A DNA stretch of 64,000 nucleotides from positions 26,281,977-26,345,976 of the forward strand of contig JAOANR010000012.1 in the NCBI GenBank assembly GCA_030278955.1, in the 5' to 3' direction. The translations under genes were made by a program, and so were the position numbers. The stretch comes from Hygrophila difformis (lineage: Eukaryota > Streptophyta > Magnoliopsida > Lamiales > Acanthaceae). Below are positions 23,073 to 35,179 of the stretch, in pieces (positions within the stretch are counted from its first letter, which is position 1; each line of letters opens with the position of its first letter). The notes beneath the pieces are model-generated. The model did no database searches, had not been told where the DNA came from, and saw only the letters and a list, made by a program, of their open reading frames with translations.

Positions 23073-23082
23073 CCCATGATAT
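23073..23082. repeat. MULE target-site duplication, right copy
   Basis: CCCATGATAT, identical to 1140-1149. The 224 bases between it and the SINE at 23307 show no feature. Confidence 0.7.
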
Positions 23083-23306
23083 TGGTAGGTACCCAACATC
23101 TATTAGTGCAGTGAATACGAAATTGGATAAGCGTCATAAAAAGGTTGAAGATGTTTTATTATTTATTAAGGGGTGGTTTGATTTAATAAAATTATTCAAT
23201 ATGGTGTGGGCCATGTGAAATTCGTACATTCGGCCATCTTCCAAGTATCCTCACCTTGTTGATTTCTTAAAATTTGGCAAGTATTGGAGGAATATTGAAA
23301 CAAATA

Positions 23307-23460
23307 TATTTTTTTTTTGAAACCGGGTATTCCCAGACTATATTGGACCTAAGGGCAATTAAGGGCGTCTCTCCCAAAATAATTTTGTGCATACACAAGG
23401 CTTGAACCGGACCCTGTTAAAGCAACTAAAGCCACCATCCACTCAAGTCAACTAGTTATT
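23307..23460 (-). mobile_element. tRNA-derived SINE, 9-bp target duplication
   Basis: On the - strand it has an A-box-like TGGCTTTAGTTG, a B-box-like GGTTCAAGCC, and ends with GAATACCCGGTTTC followed by an A run (T run on + at 23309-23318). AAACAAATA flanks it at 23298-23306 and 23461-23469. A second member of the family lies at 56047-56192. Confidence 0.8.
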
Positions 23461-23510
23461 AAACAAATACTTATTTAAGTATATGAAGTGTAATATATAT
23501 AATTTAATTT

Positions 23511-25261
23511 TTTTTTTTGGTGAAACAGCCTGAAAAGGCGAGCAAATGAAAAACGAAAAAAGAAGAAGAAGTAAGAAGGAAAAAACAAAAGAACACTCAA
23601 TCAAGGCCGCACGAACTCGGCTCCACTCGCATCCATCTCCAGTTTACTCAAAATATCGTCTGGGGGGAAAGCCCAAGTTGTGAAGAACGCCTCCTCCCGA
23701 GCAGCAGAGTTGGCCAAAGCATCCGCAACCTGGTTCCCCTCCCGTAACACATGACGGACTGTACACTCGGGCATCTTAGCCAACTCCTCGCGTGTATCCT
23801 GAAGCAGCGGCCAAAGCTCATGCCTGGACGAAATGTTCCCATAAATCAACCTAATGATTTCCAACGAATCAACAAAACATATGTCCACATGTACACCCAA
23901 CTGTTGAGCTAACCTAAGCCCCTGCCAAACCGCGGTTAGCTCGACCTCGACAATGCTCCGTGCTCCAAGCTGGCCACCGCACCCGCCTATCCAAGCACCA
24001 TTATTCCGACGCAACACCACACCAAACCCTGAACGATGTGGACTGGTTAAGACACTCCCATCGGAGTGCATGCAGCAGCTTGATACCTCCACATCCTTCC
24101 ACTTAACCTTCCGTGCAGCACGCCCCAAGCGCCCCTCGCCTGCCCGCCTAGCAAAGGCCTTCTCCAAGTACACAGCCTGATACATCAAAGAGGAAGCCGA
24201 CGTGCATCCTCCGCCGAATATCCTGAAGTTTCGCTCAGTCCAGACCAGCCAAAGAAAGGCAAGGAATCTGCTGCCCCAAAGTGATAGAGCTGAACGCAGC
24301 CAAGGATGGGCATCCTCATCAGGCACTAAACTCACAGTAGTAATTTGGTTGAAATGGCCCCTTCTCCAAATTTCAGCCGCCCATGCACACGTGAACAGGG
24401 AATGACGCCAATCATCCTCTTCAACACCACAAATGGAACACAACGGAGAGGAGGCCAGACCACGCCTGAACCGAAGCACATTACATGGAAGAGAGCGGTG
24501 ACAGAGTAGCCATAGCAAGAGTCCTACTTTCTCAGGCACATTCACCTGCCAAAGCCACCTCCAATTATCAGTTTGATCAATTGTCCAGTTAGCACCCTCT
24601 TCACAAATGAATTGATATCCGGATTTGACAGAATATATGCCGCTCTTATCCATCCTCCAGTGCAGCAGGTCGGGCACACTCTCCTTTAAGTGAGGCGGAG
24701 GTGAAGCTTTGATATCCTGGCCAATCTCCAGCGGCAGCCAAGACATGATCGAAGAAAAGTTCCATTGACCCTGGAAAATGAGGTCCTTAACTCGAAGCGC
24801 CACATCATTATAATGAACGAACGGGACTTTGTCAGCTAGACATTCGCCCTTCCACCACCTAGCATACCAGAACAGGCTCTCGCCATTGCCTAGGCGAACG
24901 CCATACCCGCGGTTAAGAGCCATAGCAACCTTGCAAATAGATTTCCAAACCTTTGTCCCCCTGTAATGAGCAGTAGGAACAAAACCTGCTTCCAGACCAT
25001 ATTTCATGCATAGAACCTGTACCCAAAGCTTGTTATTTCGCATGATAATATCCCACACAAGCTTCCCCATTAGGGCCAAATTCATTGCTCTCGCTGCCCG
25101 AATGCCTAAACCACCAAACTTCCGAGGCCGATTGACTATATCCCATTTAACTAAATGCAGACCTCTCCCCTCGGCACCCTTCCAAATCCAACGCCGAATA
25201 ATTTGATCAATCCTAGTACACACCCCGATAGGCAAAAGATGCACTTGCATGGTGTAGACTG
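23511..25261 (-). mobile_element. 5'-truncated LINE (L1 clade)
   Basis: A run of T on the + strand (about 23509-23519) is the A tail. The copy ends upstream at about 25261, inside the end of the reverse transcriptase. Similar sequences GAAGTGTAATATATA (23485-23499) and GAAGTGACTATATA (25262-25275) flank it and may be a decayed target duplication. Confidence 0.75.
23601..25250 (-). pseudogene. LINE polyprotein C-terminal half: RT thumb, zf-RVT, RNase H
   Basis: A single 549-residue frame. Residues 1-90 match the connection region after the LINE reverse transcriptase (RRWIWKGAEGRGLHLVKWD, FGGLGIRAARAMNLALMGKL). Residues ~205-300 are the zinc-binding zf-RVT region (SVKSGYQF, WLWQVNVPEKVGLLLWLLC, CSICGVEEDDWRHSLFTC). 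Residues ~390-520 are an RNase H domain: Asp in HSDGSV, Glu in VEVELTAVWQGL, Asp in FVDSLEIIRL and ADALA near the end. The endonuclease and reverse-transcriptase palm are missing through 5' truncation, so the copy cannot retrotranspose. The frame itself is uninterrupted, which suggests a fairly young insertion. Confidence 0.9.
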
Positions 25262-25275
25262 GAAGTGACTATATA

Positions 25276-26182
25276 GAAATCAATGTTAAAATTAAGTCAC
25301 TATCTATTTTTATTTACGTTATTAAAATAGACACATAGAAAGGTTGTATATTGGAGAATATATGCCAAATGCCTGTGGTCTGAGATAGAAATAATAATCC
25401 GTTATAATGGTTTGTTTTAATATTAACTATATATATGTTGATAGAATAAGATAATAGAAATTATCATTATATTATAGGGAACTGGATCATATTATGATTT
25501 TATCAACAAACAATTATTGGAACATGTCGTCATAAAATAATGCATTATCGTTTACTGAGTCAAATAATTTTATAGTGAGTTTTTAACTTTAATGAAACTG
25601 TAATTTGTGTTAGTCAACAATGTAATGGATTTAATTTTATTTTATTAACATAATTTATTCTGCAAAAATTATGAATAAATAATTTGTTATTTTATGAATT
25701 AAATATATAATATATTGTGAAATGGAATGCAAACTGAATAATAGGAGTATATTATATGTATAAGCTCTTTTATAATGAACTCATCACATTTTCTAATTCT
25801 ATATAACTTAGCTTACCATACAACAATGGCAATATCGCAAAAGATCTTTGATCCATCTAATTCTGTATCTGTCAAAAAATGATATTCTGCACCCTAACCG
25901 GACAATTATTGTGCACTATAACACCTAATCATTTAGCTGCATTTAGCTAGAATCCATTAGCATGCAGATTCTGCACCGAGCAGAATGTGAGGGCAAATAC
26001 TCATTTTCAGATGACAAGGTGATTATGTACCATTAGTTGGAACCCATTAGCATTCAAATTATGTTGATGTTTGGGAGCGAACGAATCCGCTATAGGATAG
26101 TGGATTCGAGAGTAGCTTGTAAGACAGTTTTCTCACCAAAATTGCTAGTGGATCCACTAACTGCAGACAACTTATTTGTACT
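25276..26182. other. AT-rich flank of the copia element
   Basis: No gene or RNA is visible. Imperfect repeated phrases (TTTAGCTGCATTTAGCTAGAA, ATCCATTAGCATGCA and CCCATTAGCATTCA near 25935-26055) suggest an older decayed repeat. Confidence 0.4.
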
Positions 26183-26187
26183 ATAAC
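26183..26187. repeat. copia target-site duplication, left
   Basis: ATAAC directly before the LTR. The same five bases follow the other LTR at 52329-52333. Confidence 0.85.
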
Positions 26188-26502
26188 TGTGAATTTTGAT
26201 ATCTCACACACACAAGACACTTTACACTTTTGATATCTAAAAGGATAACCAAAAGCGGAGAGTTGTATAGCTAAAGCTTGCTTTGTATTTCTTGCTTTGC
26301 TTCGCTCTGAGAATTACAATAATCTGAGTACCTATTTATAGAAATGAAAATGCACACAATACAATTAACACATGCTAAAACTATTCTTATAGTGGCTTCA
26401 ATAATTTCGGCGCCGTAGATGAGAATTCAACCGGACGGCTTTACTGTTACTTTGATGGCTTCAACAAATACGGCATTTGACGTTTATGCCGTTTTTCCAA
26501 CA
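26188..26502 (-). repeat. copia 3' LTR
   Basis: 315 bp, TG...CA ends, three differences from the 5' LTR at 52014-52328. On the - strand it contains CTATAAATAGG, a likely TATA box, near 26331-26341. Confidence 0.93.
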
Positions 26503-26512
26503 AAACTCCCCC
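26503..26512 (-). promoter_or_regulatory. copia polypurine tract
   Basis: Read on the - strand this is GGGGGAGTTT directly before the 3' LTR, the standard position for the plus-strand DNA primer. Confidence 0.85.
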
Positions 26513-26519
26513 GTAAACT

Positions 26520-27740
26520 TCAAATGCTTCTGTCATCTGTCATTCCTATCATATTCTTGAACTTGTCGAGCAGTACCTTTGGCAATGACTTTGTAAATAT
26601 GTCTGCCACTTGTTCTTGGCTTGCCACATGCATTAGTTCCACATTTCCGCTTTTCACATGATCTCGGATAAAGTGGAAACGAACATCAATATGTTTGCTT
26701 CTTTCATGATTCACTGGATTCTTCGCCAATTCAATTGCGGATTTGTTGTCTATATGAATCACTGTTCCGCTTGACTGCTTCATCTCCATCTTGCTCAATA
26801 GATTTCTGAGCCATACAGCATGACATACACACCAGGATGCTGCTACATATTCAGCTTCACATGTTGAGAGCGTCACGATCGGTTGCTTCTTTGAAAGCCA
26901 AGTGAAAGCAGTATTTCCCAGAAAGAACACGTACCCTGCAATACTTTTTCGGTCATCAATATCTCCACACCAATCACTGTCAGAGTATCCAATCAGCTTG
27001 TAATCTTCTGTCCTCGAGTAGAGTCCATGTGACGTTGTTCCTTGAATGTACCTAAGGATTCTCTTTAACGCCTTCCAGTGTGAGTAAGTTGGGTTCTCCA
27101 TGAACCGACTCACAACGCCAACACTTAGTGCAATATCTGGCCTTGTGCATGTGAGGTAGCGAAGGCTTCCAACCAAGCTTCTGTACCTTCCTGGATCAAC
27201 TTGTTCTCCTTCATCAAACTTTGAAAGTTTTGCTCCAGGTTCCATAGGTGTTGATACGGGGTTGCACTTCTCCATCTTGAATTCTTTCAAGATCTTCGCA
27301 TATGTCTCCTGTGATACAAAGATGCCTCTTTCTGTTTGTTTAACTTCCAGGCCAAGGAAGAACTTCATCAAGCCTAAGTCAGTCATCTCAAACTCTTGTT
27401 TCATTCTTTTTTTGAAGTCTTCTATCATCTCATCACTGTTACCCATGAAAATGAGGTCATCAACATAAAGAGCAACAAATAAAATATTACCTCCGTTGTT
27501 TTTGATGTAGAGGGCATGCTCATAGGGGCATTGCTCAAACCCATTCTCCTTGAAATATGCATCAATGCGAGTATTCCACGCTCGCGGTGCTTGCTTTAGC
27601 CCGTAAAGTGCTTTCTTCAATTTCAACACCTTCGTTTCTCCTCCAAGTTTCAGATAACCTGGTGGTTGCTCAATATAGACTTCTTCTTCGAGTACACCAT
27701 TCAAGAACGCTGTCTTGACATCCATTTGGAATATTGCCAT
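26520..27740 (-). pseudogene. copia pol: reverse transcriptase and RNase H
   Basis: The 406-residue frame starts inside the reverse transcriptase ([13 protein letters not shown], with the first catalytic Asp). It carries QPPGY, LKKALYGLKQAPRAW and the intact active site YVDDLIFMGN. RNase H follows (GYSDSDWCGDIDDRKS, STCEAEYVAAS). The C-terminal tail ends just before the polypurine tract. The start of the RT lies in the preceding frame (27701-28489): a single-base shift near 27738 separates them, so this methionine is not a real start. Domain order integrase-RT-RNase H is the copia arrangement. Confidence 0.92.
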
Positions 27741-28489
27741 TTGTACTGAGCAGCTTGAGAAATGAGTAGCCGGATTGTCTCCATTCTTGCGACAGGGGCA
27801 AAAACTTCATCATAATCGATTCCTTCCTTTTGCTTGTATCCCTTTCCAACAAGCCGAGCTTTGTATCGTTCAATCTCCCCTTGTGCATTCATCTTTTTCT
27901 TGTAAACCCATTTCACTCCAATGGCCTGACTTCCTTTGGGCAATTCAGTGAGCTCCCATGTGTTGTTGCGCTCGATTGCTTCAATTTCTTCATCCATGGC
28001 TGCTTTCCATTTTTCATCTAGCACGGCATCTTCATACTTGATATTTTCAGAATCTGCCAACAAACATACAAGATGTACCTCTATAGAGTCGTACAAATCT
28101 TGGAGACTTCTCATTCGGGGTTGTCGTGGCTCATCTTCTTCATCTTCTTCTTCAACAATTTCAGGATTTGTTGATAGAGCAGTCGGAACAACGGCTGATG
28201 ATTCTCCGACTTCGTTGGTGACTTCCTTTGAGTTATTCCAGTCCCATTCACTTGCTTCATTCACTCGCACATCTCGACTGACTATCACCTTCTTGCTTAT
28301 TGGGTCATACAGCTTATACCCTTTTGTGAGTCCATCATATCCGATAAAAACATATGCTTTGCTTTTATCTTCCAGCTTCATCCTTCGCGGATCTGGTACA
28401 TGTGCATAGGCTACACTACCGAATATTTTTAGATGAGAGACGGTAGGCTTCTTACCACTCCATGCTTCCAGTGGTGTTCGATTCTTCAA
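27701..28489 (-). pseudogene. copia pol: end of integrase and start of reverse transcriptase
   Basis: The frame begins with [19 protein letters not shown] and [14 protein letters not shown], the conserved C-terminal region of copia integrases. An acidic linker follows ([13 protein letters not shown]), and then the N-terminal RT region ([57 protein letters not shown]). It is bounded by frameshifts near 28480 (from the integrase core) and 27738 (into the RT core). All three frames together make one colinear copia pol. Confidence 0.9.
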
Positions 28490-29636
28490 CTATGTGTGGG
28501 CACCGATTCTGTATGTAGACGGCACACATCACAGCTTCTGCCCAGAATTCTTTGGGCATCTTTTTGCTTTTCAGCATCGATCGAACCATGTCTAGGATAG
28601 TCCGATTCTTCCTTTCAGCTACGCCATTCTGTTGGGGCGAGTATGGTGCTGTCAGAAATCTTCTTATGGCTTCTCGTTCACAGTACTCTCGGAAGGCTGT
28701 CGAGGTGTATTCGCCTCCTCTATCAGATCGAATTGCTTTGATGGATCTGCCAGTTTCTTTTTCAACACTCACCTTGAATAATTTGAACACCTTGAATGCC
28801 TCGGATTTTTCCTTCAGTAAATATACCCACGTCCTTCGAGAGAAATCATCGATGAAAGAGATGAAGTATCTCTTTCCGCTGAAAGATTCGGGGGTAATTG
28901 GTCCACATATATCGGTGTGGATCAACTCGAGCGGATGCTTCGCTTCATATTCGGCCTTCTTTTGAAATGAGGCTCTTGTTTGCTTCCCGAGTACACAATC
29001 TTCACAAAATTCTCCTGCAAAATCCATGCTAGGCAGTCCTTTCACCATCTTCATTTTTACTAGCTTTTTCAGGCCATCATAATGTAAGTGGCCAAAGCGG
29101 TGATGCCATAGCGACGCTTTATCTACTTCTTTGACTTGTAAGCATTTCCCTTGCAAGCTTCGCAGGTTCAACTTGTACATTCGATTTCTCTCCATTTCGA
29201 CTCGAGCTATCAGACGTCCTTGCTTGTTTTTCAGATGCAGCAACTGATCTTTTAGAAAGGTTGAGTAACCTTTCTCTGCGAGCTGGCCAAGACTCAAGAT
29301 GTTGTTTTTGAGATCTGGGACATAGTAGACATCTTGGATTGTCCCTATCAAGCCATCATTCTGTGTGAAACATATCGTACCACGGCCTTTGACTTGCACT
29401 TTTGATGCATTTCCGAATGATACATGACCATTGTCAACTTTCTGCATTTCTTTGAATAGATGCTCATCATAGCACATGTGGTTGCTTGCTCCAGAATCGA
29501 GGTACCAGGATGTGTCATCGTTGACATCGTTGTGCGCCATCATGAGAACACCTCCATTTGCTTTGTCTTCCACGACTAGGTTGGTTGTCTCTTCCACTCG
29601 TCTGTTGGCCCGACACTCTTTTGCAAAGTGTCCCAT
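28452..29636 (-). pseudogene. copia pol: zinc knuckle end, protease, integrase core
   Basis: The start (GHFAKECR) is the second half of a gag CCHC knuckle whose first half is in the upstream frame, so the true reading is continuous with gag. Next is the aspartic protease with WYLDSGASNHM (catalytic Asp in DSGA). The pre-integrase zinc region follows with HHRFGHLHYDG and CEDCVLGKQ. The integrase core has Asp in HTDICGP, Asp in IRSDRGGEY and Glu in QNGVAERKNRT, a complete DDE triad. The frame ends by a shift near 28480. Confidence 0.92.
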
Positions 29637-30541
29637 CTTGCCACAATTGTAACAACCCTCGTTGTTGCAGTCTTCGGCATGGTGACCATATTTGTGGCAC
29701 TTTTGGCATTTGACGTGTAATTTGATCGAGCGCGTCCTCTTCCACGCCAGTTTGCTTGACTTCCTTGAAATTTGTCCTTATGGTATCCTTCATAATTGTT
29801 GCCTTGGATACCACGACCGTATCCACGATTTCCACGGTCATGTCCTCTCCCCCGAAAATTTGGAGTGTAGAGAACCTTTTCATCTTTAATTGATGCCTTG
29901 GTCTGGAGTGCCTGGTCGAGTGACTCATCTTTCTTTTTCTTTTTCCTTTGTTCATGTGCTTTGAGAGATCCAGCGAGCTCTTCAACGGTGAGCATTTTGA
30001 GGTCCTTCGTTTCTTCAATCGCACACACAACGTTTTCGAAATCATTGGTTAATGATCTCAATATTTTCCCCACAATTCTGGCATCGGGCAATTCTTCTCC
30101 ATTCCGATTGAGTTGGTTTGCCACGGTCTGGACACGTGTGATGTAGTCAGACACGTTTTCTGACTCCATTTTCATGCTTTCAAGCTCTCCACGAAGGGTT
30201 TGGAGACGCACTTGCTTTACCCGGTCGGCTCCTTTGAATGATTTTTCAAGGATGTCCCACGCTTCTTTTGAGGTGGTGGCACCGGATATTTTTTCGAAGC
30301 CTGATTCATCAACGGCTCGGAATAACATGTAAAGGGCTCCGCTATCTTTGGATCGCGCATCTTTCAACGCTTTTTGTTCTACTGCAGTTAATTTCCCGGT
30401 ATTTTCTGGTTCTACAAAACCATTTTGAACAACATCCCATGCATCTTGAGCTCCGAGAAGGGCTTTCATTTGAATACTCCATTTCTCGTAATTTGCTTTC
30501 GTAAGCTGTGGCAGTGACATCTGTCCCGTAATATTCGCCAT
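29576..30541 (-). pseudogene. copia gag (UBN2-type)
   Basis: The ATG at 30541 (MANITGQMSLPQL) fits copia gag; the frame stays open further upstream through leader sequence. UBN2-type gag features are visible: YEKWSIQMKALLGAQDAWDV, AWDILEKSFKGADRVKQVRL, RGELESMKM, ILRSLTNDFENV. A lysine-rich stretch and an RG-rich tail follow. The nucleocapsid CCHC motif is read in other frames (about 29620-29730), which shows a small indel near 29720. Gag forms the virus-like particle. Only 57 bp of leader remain upstream before the nested Athila-type LTR at 30599. Confidence 0.9.
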
Positions 30542-30931
30542 TTGACCTGTATAATTTTTTTTAAATTCAAACAATATATATATATATTTATATATATATG
30601 ATAATGGCCAAAATTGTCCATTATTTCCAATCCATTTCCGTGTCTGAGACGGACATTTTGATCGTGATTCCATCTTATTTCAATAAGAAAGCAGTTGAAT
30701 TTGACAGATTAATGCGAGTTTGTAAAAACATTGAGCCGGTAATAAAAAGACACAAAATATGCAATTTTAATTGCATTTGTGTTAGAAAAATCCAAAAACA
30801 TGAAAAAAGGAAAAAGAAAAAAAAAAGGAATGAAAAGATGGGCAAAAGAATAAAAGAGCCCACAAAAATCCAAAAAGATGGGAAAAAGATTGAAAATCCC
30901 ACAACTGAAAATTTGGTTAAGTGATTGAAGC

Positions 30932-31390
30932 ACAATTCGAATTGTGAGCAATTCGAATTAATTCGAATTGCACAACAATTCGAATTGCTAAAGAGAGCAA
31001 GAAATGGTTAAGTGTTGGAAGGGATGCAGAAGGCTAGTTCGAATTATTCAAGTTCGAATTAATTCGAATTAGGGAATGAAGAGAGAAGAAGCCTAATTCG
31101 AATTATTCAAGTTCGAATTAATTCGAATTAGGGAATGAAGAGAGAAGAAGCCCAAAGGCAAGAAGAAGATGCAATTCGAATTGTCCAATTCGAATTAATT
31201 CGAATTGGCACAAACAATTCGAATTGCCAACAAGTGCAAGGAAGCCAAGCAGAAATCCTCATCCAATTCGAGAAATACCAATTCGAATTATCACAACAAT
31301 TCGAATTGACTACTGAAGGCTACAACTCCAACTCAAAGAAGGGATCTCACAATTCGAATTAATTCGAATTGGCTGAGATAATTCGAACTT
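30932..31390. repeat. palindrome array A upstream of the LTR promoter
   Basis: AATTCGAATT recurs about 15 times. Five sites are doubled head to head (30949-30970, near 31053, near 31113, 31185-31206, 31351-31372), making perfect 16-22 bp palindromes. Each doubled unit holds two CpG sites in CpG-poor DNA. The last one ends about 70 bp before the TATA box. Confidence 0.95.
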
Positions 31391-31440
31391 CAGATGTGGA
31401 GCAAGAACACAACATTGGTGGGCCTAGGGTTTTGAAGATT

Positions 31441-31450
31441 GTCTATAAAA
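31441..31450 (+). promoter_or_regulatory. LTR TATA box
   Basis: GTCTATAAAAGCAG, a strong plant TATA box, about 70 bp downstream of palindrome array A. The identical site is at about 47453-47461 in the other LTR. Confidence 0.7.
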
Positions 31451-32315
31451 GCAGACCTTCCACAACAGAATCAAGAGATCAAGAATTTTAACCAAAAGGC
31501 AGCTTGGGACAAAAAGAACAACAGGAGGTTCCACACCCCTTAAGGGTTAGGTAGGTAGTTTAGATTAGTTTAGTTTATTTTTCTTGCAAGTTTTATAATC
31601 TTTACATGCTTTAATCTTAGTTTAGTGTAGAAGCAGTTTGTGTAATCCTTAGAGTAGCCATTTTCCATATGTCTACATGCTTTCTAGTTAGAATAAACCC
31701 TACCTTCAAGCTAATGATGGTTTTGAGTTCTTTATTTTGCTTTCAAGTGTCAATACAAGGAAAATTTCCAGAAATGGTTTTATCCATTTGTTTTGGCACT
31801 CTTTAATGCTTTCTCTAGAAATAAATGCTTAGTGTGTTTGTTTGTTTCAACTAGGTTACATTTATTATGTCCTAGTTGACATTCAAACTTAATAAATGCA
31901 TGTTTGTTGGGTTTTTGGCTTGATTTAGTGCCTTAGAGCTTCAAATAAGTGTTCTTAGGTTTTAGATGTTTTTAATGTCTGTGTTTAGTTGTATTTTAAT
32001 TTTATTCTTCCTGCCTTAATCTTATTTCGTGCTTCCTTAGATAACTTGTGTGTTCTTAGTTTACTCATGTAGTTCTTAGATAACTAGATGTTTTAGGCTC
32101 TTTGATCTCTGATTTCTTGTTTGTAGAAATAGGGTTTGAATCTGGCCAATACCCACTAGACATGTATTTGTTTATTTCTTGAAAATCTCACTAGGGTGGC
32201 TGTGAAATGACACTGATGTGATATGAGGGATTTAGTAAATCTAAACCCATCATTACAGTACAGTGTTCACCTAACCCATACTTGTGAGAACAAAAATTGT
32301 TGTTGTCTGAAAATA

Positions 32316-32775
32316 TGTGATTCGAATTGAGGCAATTCGAATTAATTCGAATTGCTAAGAGAAATTCGAATTGCATAGCCAACTATTCTCTTCATGTGGT
32401 TTCCAACCAATTCGAATTAATTCGAATTGCCCAACAATTCGAATTGGCTTGAAAACCACATTGTATCCATTGCCACCCATTCATGCCTTAGTTTATTTTC
32501 CATCCTTTACCAATTCGAATTGTTGCAATTCGAATTAATTCGAATTGCTGTATAATTCGAACTCACCCTCCCTTTGAGGTAAATGCCTTAGTCAATTTGA
32601 GCAAGAAAGGGACTTCGCCAATTCGAATTGTCCAATTCGAATTAATTCGAATTGGCCAATAATTCGAATTGGATGATGCTCCAATTTCTAGCAATGATCA
32701 ATTGAGTAAGTGATACTTCATCCTTCATGCATGCTCAATTCGAATTACCCCAATAATTCGAATTGCACTATCCCT
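32316..32775. repeat. palindrome array B, downstream of the LTR TATA box
   Basis: Four doubled AATTCGAATT palindromes (near 32334, 32408, 32527 and 32634) and several single copies, within what would be transcribed leader. One block (about 32619-32673) is inverted in the 3' LTR. Confidence 0.95.
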
Positions 32776-35179
32776 TCTATTTTGGAAACTCCAAAAATAT
32801 TTTCTTTCATGATTTGTGTAAGTTGCATGGGTGTATTGGGCCTAGGCCCAATTCATCTGATTTCTATCCATTACACATCTCAACCCATTAGTGTCCAATC
32901 ATTGTGTGCTTAACACCCACACAATACCAAAAATATTTTCTTACTTTCTTATTTTCTCTTTCAGTGTGTATATGAATGGATAATGAGAAACACCACAGAT
33001 TAATGTTGGTGAAAGGTCCCTTCACAGGGATATCGACTAACCCGTCTTCTGTGTGTCAATCATTATTTGTTATTTTGCATGATCTGGTTAGTGGTTGGTG
33101 GAAGCTTCGGCGAGCGTTCTCTTTACTAAGAGTTTCGATTAGTCACTCAGCCAACTCCTAATCAGATACAGTTTTAATTTTCCTTATCTTAATTTCTCAA
33201 CCTGAATTCAAGTTGCAATAGTATCAACTGATGTCGACCAACATCAGTTGAGAAATATTACAGCAAGAACTATGTGGGTTATTCTTCCACTCACAGACAA
33301 AAGAAAACTAAATGACGGCGGTCACCGTTGTTTGGGCTTCTTTCTGTCTAAAATCAGTCATCTGGGATAATTGGGAACCGGACAGCAGATGTTTGCAGCA
33401 CGGAAAACCCCAACTATCTCTGGCACTCTTTTAGCCGATTTCTCCTCATCTCAGGCTAATCCACTTTTGTGTATCGCATTCTGTCTAACCCCACCATATA
33501 TTTTGGGGTATTTTATTTTCCTTTTCATATACTCGTATGCATGATACTATTATGTAGATGTTCTGGTCTTATTGCTATTTTGGGGATCCTTCCCCTTGGA
33601 CAGAGAAGTCTTGATTTAAATCGGATGTTGCATAATAAACTTCCAACAAAAATTCCTTTATAAAATCCGGATCTGAGTAAGGGATAGATTCGACAGTTAT
33701 GACTAATTCATCTTCCACTGGGGATTGATTTTGAGAGCTTAGAAGCAGAGTCAGCGATTAGGTCTCACATAGACTGAAAGGATCTGTGTTTTAATTGAGA
33801 GTCTAGTACCAGTATAGGGAATGATTTTCAAATATCAATTTGCTTCTCAAAATTGTTGTGTGTTGGAAATCTGATATTAGATATCGCATTAAGTCAATAC
33901 CCACTTGGGTATGGATGAGATGTGATAAATAATATTAGAGGAACAACATATAGGCCTTGGTGAATTTATAAGGTAAGGTCGAGTATTCCTTCGACTACTA
34001 TCTTCTTCTGCCAAAGTCTAGAATTGAGTCTTGAGTGAGTACATCCGGAATAGGTTCATTTATGGATCTGTTTCATTTAGTTTGTATCTCATAACTACTC
34101 AGATGTTGTAAGCCCTGTGGCTTATTGATATCTTGGGGGTTCTTGATCTGCATCTGGTCACCAAGACCAGGGGCTCTTTTATACTAACGGAAAGAGACGT
34201 TTTTAACAATTCCGAGTGATAGATTTAAATGCTTTCTTTACAGCTTTCTTTACTGCTTTCCTTTTAAATGCTTTCATAGAGGTCACTCGGAAGAATTAGG
34301 GGCTGTCCATCTGTTAAAAGGTTTGAGAGTTATGGAATGGTTTGGGGCTTGATTTGAAACTTTGGATGTGACATGGGGGAGTGATAGCAGTACTTGCCAT
34401 GTCAACTAATGATTTGACAGGTGTTGCTCGTCCACCGTAAATGATTAACATACTTTTGCAAGGCATTGCAAAGGGAGTTAAGAGTTTATGGTATCTTAGA
34501 AATTGCTGTCTTAAGAGCATGTAAACTCTTACTGTAAGTACCTGTCTGTTAAAGGGAACATGGTATAGAGAGCATGAGAGTTAGCTAACTGGAGGATTAT
34601 CCCAAGCTAAGATCTGTGTATTAAAAATGGAAGTTCAATTGTGTTTCATCTGAATCTTGTCCAATCTTTATTATTTCCTCCCTGTCCCTTCTGTCATATT
34701 TAAATCTGCTTTCTAGATAGTGTAGCATAATTTCATATGGCTTTCGTAGTATAGATTTAATTGCTTTCTTCGATCTCGTTTACCATGCTTTGTAGAATAA
34801 TTTTTACTGCTTTCATGATCTGGTTTAATTTATGTCAAGTAGTTGTTAGAAATCATTGCAAAACTTGAAACGAGTAATCGAGTGGAAAATCTTAGTAAAC
34901 GACGTGGGCCCTGCTTCCATCGCACATCCTCCAGTGAACGATCCGGTACTTACTATAAATTACTGCAATTTTTGACCCGTGCGCTTTCGGGAGCACAGCT
35001 TCTTGACACGAGTAAATAAAAATAACATTTTGGGAAAATACTCATACAGTGGGAAGATGTTCAAGAATTTCATGGCAGGTATCTTCTTGACATGAAATTA
35101 AGAGAAGCATTATGGTGCAGATACCTAGGACTTTCAGGGTGACAGACTGAAGGTCCATCCCGGTTGCACCGTGATACTT

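Noticed and set aside
30932..31390. Heat-shock elements in the palindrome array
   Set aside because: GAA and TTC blocks are spaced by 0 and 4 bases, not the required 2.
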